Positions 23,435 through 28,952 of a DNA stretch of 28,952 nucleotides are shown one piece after another. The DNA comes from an uncultured Selenomonadaceae bacterium (GTDB lineage: Bacteria; Bacillota; Negativicutes; Selenomonadales; Selenomonadaceae), in contig CAJODU010000007.1 in assembly GCA_905233325.1 (NCBI GenBank), positions 1 through 28,952 of the forward strand, read 5' to 3'. A model generated the notes under the pieces. It worked only from the letters and a program-made list of their open reading frames with translations, did not search any database and was not told where the DNA came from. Within the stretch, counting starts at the first letter, position 1. Every line of letters starts with the position of its first letter. Position numbers and translations under genes: made by a program.

Positions 23435-24631
23435 ATGGATAATTATTATTTGGCCTCTGTTTGCTTGACGGATCAAATAGGCTGTATGCGAGCGAGACAT
23501 TTGTTAAATTACTTCGGGAGCGGTGAGGCGATATGGACTGCTCCTATAGATTCGCTTGAAGAAACTAATCTATCAAAAAATATCATCAATCTGTTTACTC
23601 ATTTTCGTCGAATGCACCCTAGTTGTCCCGAACAGCTCAGAGAATTTTGTGAAAAGCGAAGGATAAAACTTTGCAGCATAAGTGATACAGACTATCCCGA
23701 AATATTGAGAAGTTTGCCGGATCCGCCTGTTTTGTTTTACTATAAAGGTGAACTTCGCCCCAATGATCCGCGCATTGCAATAGTCGGCACACGTCATCCT
23801 ACACAAACGGGATTGAGAACAGCCAGGTCTTTTGGTGAGGAGATTGCACGAACAGGTATAACGGTAGTCTCAGGAGCTGCCTATGGTATAGATACTGCGG
23901 CACACGAAGGTGCTTTAAAAAGTGGAAGAACCGTTGCAATTTTAGGCGAAGGGCTGGAGGTTGTAAGTTCAGAAAAAAGAAGATTTTTGGATAGAATCAT
24001 TGAGAATGGTGCTGTCATTTCAGAGTATTCTCCAAATGCTCGTGTTACAAGTAAGGGCACATTTCCTCATCGCAACAGGATAATTGCCGGTCTGTCTGTT
24101 GGTGTGGTGGTTGTTGAGGCAGGAGAGAGCAGCGGTGCGATGAATACCGCCCAACACGCCGCCAACTATGGCAGGTTGACATTTGCTGTACCCGGCAGTA
24201 TCTATGAAGAAAAGAGCAAAGGCTGCCACGAATTGATAAGAGATGGCGTTGTCTTGGCGAGGAGTGCCGCTGATATTATTGAAGATTGCAAACTTAACAT
24301 AAATTTTGAATCTGTAGATAATAATTTGAGCTTAAACTTTAATCCGGAACCTGTAGTACCTGCAACTACACCACAAAATTCATTTCCACCCCCCATTAAA
24401 CAAATTAAATCTGAACCGAAGCCGATGGAATTGCCTAAACTCGAAGGCAACGAGGAATTGATATTCGACATCATACCGACTGATCATACAATTTCAATCG
24501 AAGAAATATCAGCAAGATTAGATACACTTGAAATGTCAGTGATAAGTGCAACATTGTTAAATTTAGAAATTAAAGATCTAATATACGAAGAAACAGATGG
24601 AAATTATAAAAAAGTCTTGAATATTCATTAA
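23435..24631 (+). CDS. dprA: DNA-processing protein DprA
   Basis: This 398-residue protein loads RecA onto incoming single-stranded DNA during natural transformation. A SAM-like N-terminal region (1-70) is followed by the Rossmann-type DprA domain with IAIVGTRHPT (114-123), VVSGAAYGIDTAAHEGAL (144-161) and FPHRNRIIAGLS (210-221). After a Pro/Asn-rich linker (about 290-335), a winged-helix DprA_WH domain (about 343-392) closes the protein. The segment GAMNTAQHAANYGR replaces the more usual SGSLITA form, a modest divergence. The ribosome site is weak (AAGTGA). It follows fhs by 32 bases. No other competence gene is present; topA, often next to dprA in Firmicutes, is not here. Confidence 0.93.
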   Translation: MDNYYLASVCLTDQIGCMRARHLLNYFGSGEAIWTAPIDSLEETNLSKNIINLFTHFRRMHPSCPEQLREFCEKRRIKLCSISDTDYPEILRSLPDPPVLFYYKGELRPNDPRIAIVGTRHPTQTGLRTARSFGEEIARTGITVVSGAAYGIDTAAHEGALKSGRTVAILGEGLEVVSSEKRRFLDRIIENGAVISEYSPNARVTSKGTFPHRNRIIAGLSVGVVVVEAGESSGAMNTAQHAANYGRLTFAVPGSIYEEKSKGCHELIRDGVVLARSAADIIEDCKLNINFESVDNNLSLNFNPEPVVPATTPQNSFPPPIKQIKSEPKPMELPKLEGNEELIFDIIPTDHTISIEEISARLDTLEMSVISATLLNLEIKDLIYEETDGNYKKVLNIH

Positions 24632-24671
24632 ATTCTACAAATATCATAAATTAATTTTAGGAGGCTTAATT

Positions 24672-25853
24672 ATGGATAATACTGTTGTGCAGAAAATTTC
24701 TTACGGTCTGTTTGTGCTTACGGCAAACAAAGACGGCAAGGATAACGGCTGCATCATCAACACCGTTACTCAAGTCACCGCCGAACCTAATCAAATTACA
24801 ATCGCAGTCAACAAACTCAACTACACCCATGATCTGATTGCAGAGACAAAAAAATTCACCGTTTCCATTATCAGTGAGGACGCTACTTTTGACCTTTTTA
24901 AACGTTTCGGTTTTCAGAGCGGCAAGACTGTCAACAAATTTGAGAGTTTCGATAAGGTGAAACGTACCGCAAACGGCACACTTGCTGTCACTGAAGGCAC
25001 CAACTCCTATATCTCCGCCAATGTCAAGCAGCAGATTGATGTCGGGTCTCACACAATCTTCCTTGCTGATGTTGTCGATATGGAGAAGATCAACGACACC
25101 CCTTCCGCCACTTATGCCTACTATCACGCCAATATTAAACCGAAACCACAAGCCGTCGGCAAAAATGCTAAAGGTGAGACGATCTGGCGTTGCTCTGTCT
25201 GCGGCTATGAGTATGAGGGCGAGGAGATTCCGAAAGATTTCATCTGCCCGATCTGCAAGCACCCTGCCTCTGACTTTGTTAAGGTTGAGGTTAAAGTCCA
25301 AGAGGGCGGCAATATCAGGAATAAGTATGCCGGCACCAAGACTGAAAAGAATCTTTGGGAGGCGTTTGCCGGTGAGTCTCAAGCCCGCAATAAATACACC
25401 TACTATGCTTCCGTTGCGAAGAAGAACGGCTATGAGCAGATTGCCGCACTCTTCCTCAAGACTGCCGAGAACGAGAAAGAACATGCTAAACTTTGGTTCA
25501 AGGCACTCGGCGAACTCGGTCAGACTCCTGAAAATCTTCAGCACGCCGCTGACGGTGAAAACTTTGAGTGGACTGATATGTATGCAAGAATGGCGCGAGA
25601 GGCTGACGAAGAGGGTTTCCATGAGTTGGCTGAACAGTTCCGTGGCGTCGCTGCTATCGAGAAACACCACGAAGAGCGTTATCGCAAGCTCCTCAAAAAT
25701 GTTGAAATGCGTGAAGTCTTCAAAAAGAGCGGCGTAACTGTCTGGGAGTGCCGTAACTGTGGTCACATTGTCGTTGGCACAAAGGCACCTGAGACCTGCC
25801 CTGTCTGCAATCACCCAAAATCTTACTTTGAAGTCAACGCTGAAAACTACTAA
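24672..25853 (+). CDS. Flavin reductase-rubredoxin-rubrerythrin-rubredoxin fusion
   Basis: This 393-residue protein combines four redox modules. Residues 1-150 are an FMN-binding flavin-reductase-like barrel as in high-molecular-weight rubredoxin. Residues 170-205 are a rubredoxin (Cys174, 177, 192, 195). Residues 225-345 are a rubrerythrin di-iron four-helix domain with ENEKEH (Glu268, His271) and EKHH (Glu330, His333). The C-terminus is a second rubredoxin (Cys360, 363, 376, 379). Hrb proteins pass electrons to flavodiiron NO/O2 reductases, and rubrerythrins reduce H2O2, so the fusion probably wires NAD(P)H-fed flavin electrons into peroxide (or NO/O2) removal in the cytosol. AGGAGG lies at 24659-24664 ahead of the ATG, and a strong terminator follows. 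The electron donor to the flavin is not evident. Confidence 0.93.
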   Translation: MDNTVVQKISYGLFVLTANKDGKDNGCIINTVTQVTAEPNQITIAVNKLNYTHDLIAETKKFTVSIISEDATFDLFKRFGFQSGKTVNKFESFDKVKRTANGTLAVTEGTNSYISANVKQQIDVGSHTIFLADVVDMEKINDTPSATYAYYHANIKPKPQAVGKNAKGETIWRCSVCGYEYEGEEIPKDFICPICKHPASDFVKVEVKVQEGGNIRNKYAGTKTEKNLWEAFAGESQARNKYTYYASVAKKNGYEQIAALFLKTAENEKEHAKLWFKALGELGQTPENLQHAADGENFEWTDMYARMAREADEEGFHELAEQFRGVAAIEKHHEERYRKLLKNVEMREVFKKSGVTVWECRNCGHIVVGTKAPETCPVCNHPKSYFEVNAENY

Positions 25854-25880
25854 TCCTCAGCAATCGCAAACTATAAAAAT

Positions 25881-25914
25881 AAAACCCTCGCAAACGTTAA
25901 GTTCGAGGGTTTTT
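25881..25914. terminator. Strong bidirectional terminator
   Basis: AAAACCCTCG (25881-25890) pairs with CGAGGGTTTT (25905-25914, ten pairs within one base) around a 13-to-14-base loop, with a T-run on the plus strand. A T-rich stretch follows on the minus strand (complement of AAAATAAAA). It ends both the rubrerythrin fusion gene and the convergent VirK/YbjX gene. Confidence 0.88.
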
Positions 25915-25922
25915 GTGTGAAA

Positions 25923-26834
25923 TCATTTTAGAAGTATTTCTTTAATTTTTTCCTCAATTGTTGAATCGATCTCGTCAAGAAGGGCAAAACGACGCCGATA
26001 GACGGCTCTCTTGCGAGTTGGTATTTCTTCTGCGGACTTCCTTGCCTCAGTCAGCGGCAGAATATCAAACCGCTCATCATCAGTGTGGCTGCCGCCCGCC
26101 TCAATCCAAAAATCGCTGAATGAAGTCTTGAGTTTTCTGTCAATGCGAACGTGATTGTTGGCGTAGTAGCCTTCATTAGTGACGGCGTAGATCTTTTTGA
26201 GATTGAGATTTCGAGTTACCGCCTGTGCGGCATAGAGAATCAGATTTTTTGTCCTGTAGGCGTGGCATTGCTTGGTGATTTTCTTGACGACTTCTTTTGC
26301 GTCGTCCATATTCGGCCCCTGCAGTGCACCTATCCACATAGCCCAATCACCGGCGTTATCCTTGGCGATCCAAAATATTATCTGGTAAAGCGGCTTGCCG
26401 TTGTCCAATCTCAACAACAAAGACAGCAAGCCCTCTTTTCGTTGCCCTGATTCTATGCTCATCACCAATTCCATTGACTTAAAATCCTCGTCAAGTTCCA
26501 TTTGCCAGAGTTTCAAAGGGTTGTTGCTGTAAAGTGATTCCACAACTTGAGGATTTAAATTTGACTGTAAAAAGGTCATATGCTCTTCAATCAATCTGAT
26601 TCGCTCGTCGAAAGTGGAACGATTATAGAAAAATGCACGGGTCGGCTGCTCATAGACAAAAGGGAATGTCTCCGCCACTTTGCTGAGAAGTTCGCTGCTG
26701 TTGAAGAATTTGATTATCCGCCTCATTTTGCCGGCGTTGAAGGTGCAACGTGTCACAAAGACTACAAACCTATGCGCCTCGCGAATATTTTCTAAATTAT
26801 AAATCCTCTTTCCAAGCTCTACAAAATTTTGCAT
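25923..26834 (-). CDS. VirK/YbjX family protein (DUF535)
   Basis: This 303-residue protein matches the DUF535 family. A hydrophilic N-terminal part is followed by IIFWIAK...MWIGALQGPNMDDAKEVVKK, then NLKKIYAVTNEGYYAN and DFWIEAGGSHTDDERFDI, which correspond to the conserved VirK core as I recall it. In Salmonella and Shigella, VirK/YbjX proteins are linked to envelope integrity and antimicrobial-peptide resistance, but the biochemistry is unknown. AGGTGAG precedes the ATG. It follows the ParB gene by 18 bases on the same strand, so it may be co-transcribed with the partition genes. Family assignment is from remembered motifs. Confidence 0.8.
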   Translation of the reverse strand: MQNFVELGKRIYNLENIREAHRFVVFVTRCTFNAGKMRRIIKFFNSSELLSKVAETFPFVYEQPTRAFFYNRSTFDERIRLIEEHMTFLQSNLNPQVVESLYSNNPLKLWQMELDEDFKSMELVMSIESGQRKEGLLSLLLRLDNGKPLYQIIFWIAKDNAGDWAMWIGALQGPNMDDAKEVVKKITKQCHAYRTKNLILYAAQAVTRNLNLKKIYAVTNEGYYANNHVRIDRKLKTSFSDFWIEAGGSHTDDERFDILPLTEARKSAEEIPTRKRAVYRRRFALLDEIDSTIEEKIKEILLK

Positions 26835-26852
26835 ACACTCACCTATATCTAA

Positions 26853-27911
26853 TTATCTCTTTTTTTGTGCGATAACTTTCAATTCTTCTATATTGTGAAG
26901 AACGAATGAGGCTCTTTTTCCCCATTGTGCTGCCTTTATTTCATTTGTTTCGTTTTCTTCCATTCGTTTCGCTTTTTCATATATCATTTGATATGATTCG
27001 AGTAGTTCGCGATAGAACCACTCTTGTGTATCTTTTTGCTGATTATCAAAGTTTGTCGGTATAGCTATTATCTTATTCTCTGTATTTATTGATTTTTTTC
27101 TATTTTTTGAAGGTGTTGATGTCGTTTTAGCTGTATCACCTGCGACAGACTGTTTGTATTTCTGAATATCCTGTACAGTCCCACTGAGTTCACCGTTGAT
27201 TATTTTTTCCATACATTTATCTTGATCTTTTGGTGACATTGTGGCAAGTGACATTGCTGCTGTATCACTGATTTTTTTCTGATCTACCGCTCGTTTGACT
27301 TTTTCTGTCAAATTTTTCATTGAATTTATTCTTTGTAACTGCGATTTTGAAATATTTAATATTTCTTCAGCAAAGAAATCCCTAAAATTTCCTCTGTTTC
27401 CCTTTTCCTTTTGATTATATATTGCCCTTGCAAACGGCTCTAAATATTTAATTTCCTGTAATTTTTCTTCTATTGTACGTTCTTCGCGCTGCCCTCTGTT
27501 TGACGCTATCAAATTCAACATTTCAACGTCGTTTTCATTAAATTCTGTCGTCTCGCCGTTTTCTTTTTTTATTTCGATTTTATTACACGCCTTCACTATA
27601 CACGGCAATTTTCTCTCTGTATATGTTCCCTCTTCAAGCAATTTCTCCACCGCCGCTCGTCGGCGATGACCTGAAATCAATACATAGTTGCCATCATCTT
27701 CCTGCCGCACTGTCAGCGGCTCTATCATTTTTGACACTGCTATCAAACCCGCAAGTTCATCTATATTTCTCAATCCATAGAAATTTCGCGGGTTTGTTTT
27801 TATTTTATCTATATCTATGTAAATTATCCGTTCGGATTCTCCTTCTTCTATTTGTGTGTCTTTATTGAGATATTTTCCCAGACCGGCTTTTATTTTTTTC
27901 AAATTTTTCAC
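26853..27911 (-). CDS. parB: ParB/RepB-like partition protein
   Basis: This 352-residue DNA-binding protein has the ParB nuclease-fold domain at about 28-150, with GHRRRAA (81-87) and the NRGQREERTIEE box, then a helix-turn-helix segment (about 185-215, SKSQLQRINSMKNL). A Lys/Gln-rich tail follows. The start is GTG at 27911, overlapping the parA stop as GTGA, so translation is coupled. It differs from chromosomal Spo0J-type ParB in its long insertion after the GHRRR motif, which places it with plasmid or ICE partition proteins. The local sequence is clearly richer in A+T than the preceding genes. No parS repeat was recognised. Confidence 0.88.
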   Translation of the reverse strand: MKNLKKIKAGLGKYLNKDTQIEEGESERIIYIDIDKIKTNPRNFYGLRNIDELAGLIAVSKMIEPLTVRQEDDGNYVLISGHRRRAAVEKLLEEGTYTERKLPCIVKACNKIEIKKENGETTEFNENDVEMLNLIASNRGQREERTIEEKLQEIKYLEPFARAIYNQKEKGNRGNFRDFFAEEILNISKSQLQRINSMKNLTEKVKRAVDQKKISDTAAMSLATMSPKDQDKCMEKIINGELSGTVQDIQKYKQSVAGDTAKTTSTPSKNRKKSINTENKIIAIPTNFDNQQKDTQEWFYRELLESYQMIYEKAKRMEENETNEIKAAQWGKRASFVLHNIEELKVIAQKKR

Positions 27912-28705
27912 CCTATCAATGCTTCTATGAATTTTATCAAGTCCTGCCCGAAACCGGACGAGTACGAAAGTTCATAGATACTTTTGCGTTCATTTATCAC
28001 CCTGTCCAGCCATTTTTGTGGCGTCTGACCTCCACGAATGTATGGAAAGATTTTATCTTTGTATCCTTTGGCTTGTAATTCCTCTATTATGTCATAGCAG
28101 CTTTGTTTTTCTATGAATTGATTTAATAATATCCCGCGTATTTTGATTTTCAAATTCAATGTTTCATTATAATTTTGTATTTCATTTTCAAGCTGCTCTA
28201 TTCCATTTAAGCTGAATTTGTTAGGGAGTATCACAGCTATTACATCATCAATAATTTCTAAACCATTAAGCACCGGTATATTTGAATCAGGCGGATTATC
28301 CACTATACAAATATCATAATTATCTTTTATCGGTTTTAACGCCTCTTTTAGGATATTATCTTGCCTTCCGACCTTATTTTGCAAGATCGCCAAATTTACC
28401 TCCAACAAATTCGGATCTGCTGCTATTAAGTCGATTCTTGGATAACGTGTCTTTTGAATGACTTCTTCGGCACTCATCGGCTTTATTTCTGATACTTCTT
28501 CAGCGTTCGCACCTTTTACCAAGATATTACTGAGTGTACCTTTTGTTTTGTCGCTCTCAAACCAATAGGACGCATTTGCCTGCTTGTCCATATCAATGAA
28601 CAATACCCTTGCCTCCAAGCTCTCCGCAAGGGCATATGCCGTATTGATGGCAATGCACGTCTTTCCCACTCCGCCCTTCCAGTTGATAAATCCTATTGTC
28701 CTCAT
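27908..28705 (-). CDS. parA: ParA-type partition ATPase
   Basis: This 265-residue deviant Walker ATPase positions plasmid or ICE DNA together with ParB. The deviant Walker A KGGVGKT is at 10-16, the A' region VLFIDMDKQANAS at 34-46, and Walker B is in YDICIVDNPPD. It has no N-terminal helix-turn-helix, unlike P1-type ParA. A very strong ribosome site GGAGGAGG precedes the ATG. It is followed by parB with a four-base overlap. A third short frame lies upstream on the same strand. There is no replication gene in the window, so whether this is a plasmid, an integrated element or an island edge is open. Confidence 0.93.
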   Translation of the reverse strand: MRTIGFINWKGGVGKTCIAINTAYALAESLEARVLFIDMDKQANASYWFESDKTKGTLSNILVKGANAEEVSEIKPMSAEEVIQKTRYPRIDLIAADPNLLEVNLAILQNKVGRQDNILKEALKPIKDNYDICIVDNPPDSNIPVLNGLEIIDDVIAVILPNKFSLNGIEQLENEIQNYNETLNLKIKIRGILLNQFIEKQSCYDIIEELQAKGYKDKIFPYIRGGQTPQKWLDRVINERKSIYELSYSSGFGQDLIKFIEALIG

Positions 28706-28780
28706 TTTTCCTCCTCCATTTATTTTTATGATAATATTACAGTTAAATTCGATATATTCTCACTTTTTACCTTCTAATAA

Positions 28781-28952
28781 TCATTCAAAATCAATCACTT
28801 TCTTCAATTCCTGCTTCAATTTTTCACGCTCATTATATATATTTTCGTGCTCGGTTGCAAGGCTTGATAATTTTTGCCTTGTAATTTGTTCATCTTCAAG
28901 CATTCTTTTAGCGACAAACGAAAATTTCTTCTGAATCATACCCATATTGTAA
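28781..28952 (-). CDS. Short coiled-coil-type protein, possibly 5'-truncated by the window edge
   Basis: A minus-strand frame ends with TGA at 28781-28783 and has an ATG at 28945, giving 54 residues from MGMIQKKFSFVAKRMLEDEQ. It stays open to the window edge, so the gene may start outside. The sequence is dominated by charged heptad-like helix (ITRQKLSSLATEHENIYN, then EREKLKQELKK). I do not recognise the family. It precedes parA by 75 bases and could be a small accessory gene of the partition operon. No good ribosome site is visible within the seven bases before the ATG. Confidence 0.5.
   Translation of the reverse strand, partial: YNMGMIQKKFSFVAKRMLEDEQITRQKLSSLATEHENIYNEREKLKQELKKVIDFE

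Noticed and set aside
24666..25814. A 382-codon open frame on the minus strand, fully antisense to the rubrerythrin fusion gene
   Set aside because: It has no recognisable domain and its sequence is explained by the codon bias of the strongly supported plus-strand gene with all four cysteine pairs and di-iron motifs.
28584..28934. A 116-codon plus-strand open frame at the right edge
   Set aside because: It is antisense to the parA start and the upstream short frame, and has no ribosome site or domain.
1..28952. CRISPR arrays, tRNA or rRNA genes
   Set aside because: No spaced identical repeats, cloverleaf-like segments or rRNA sequence were noticed in the intergenic regions.

Overview
The window looks like a chromosomal stretch from an anaerobic diderm Firmicute, most likely class Negativicutes (a Selenomonas-like relative). 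Three observations support this. Shine-Dalgarno sequences are strong and Firmicute-like (AGGAGG/GAGAGG). Firmicute-type anaerobe genes are present: formate-THF ligase, a YitT-family protein, a rubrerythrin fusion, and an adjacent secG and carboxylesterase. A heptose-7-phosphate kinase (rfaE1) implies an LPS outer membrane. A flagellar export ATPase (fliI) suggests motility. The taxonomic call is inference; there is no rRNA or other marker in the window.

Layout. 1-294: gene-poor edge with a nested inverted-repeat structure and a strong extended -10 promoter. 295-1521 (+): methionine gamma-lyase/aluminium-resistance family enzyme, convergent with a beta-carbonic anhydrase. 2175-3131 (-): L-2-hydroxyacid (lactate/hydroxyisocaproate) dehydrogenase with its own promoter and a downstream hairpin. 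3277-6519 (-): putative operon LysR regulator - DUF805 membrane protein - OGG1-type DNA glycosylase - YitT-family protein. 6705-8030 (+): solitary fliI with its own promoter and a bidirectional terminator. 8102-10335 (-): RelB-like antitoxin fragment - ruvA - thiE - standalone IMP cyclohydrolase (PurH N-terminal domain only) - a 59-residue two-helix membrane protein overlapping purH by ATGA. 10472-15392 (-): tightly packed purA - tatD - rsmG - trpS - secG - carboxylesterase.

15655-20116 (+): surface and cofactor genes: an O-antigen/teichoic-type ABC ATPase without its permease, an MBOAT O-acyltransferase without its usual SGNH partner, folB, rfaE1 and a PhzF-like protein. 20117-21535 (-): an orphan HAMP sensor histidine kinase. 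21735-25853 (+): fhs, dprA, and a flavin reductase-rubredoxin-rubrerythrin-rubredoxin fusion, closed by a strong terminator. 25923-26834 (-): VirK/YbjX (DUF535) protein. 26853-28952 (-): AT-rich ParA/ParB partition pair preceded by a short coiled-coil-type ORF that may run off the edge; this end looks like plasmid- or ICE-derived DNA.

Functionally the window mixes housekeeping genes (purine, folate and thiamine metabolism, translation, DNA repair and uptake, Sec secretion) with oxidative/nitrosative stress defence and envelope building. Several genes stand apart from their usual partners (fliI, ABC ATPase, MBOAT, histidine kinase, IMP cyclohydrolase). I did not see a clear multi-gene novel defence or biosynthetic system. 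The best leads are the standalone IMP cyclohydrolase with a coupled small membrane protein, the four-module redox fusion, the dehydrogenase with Glu in place of the dyad Asp, the antitoxin remnant serving as the ruvA leader, and several unexplained long hairpins.
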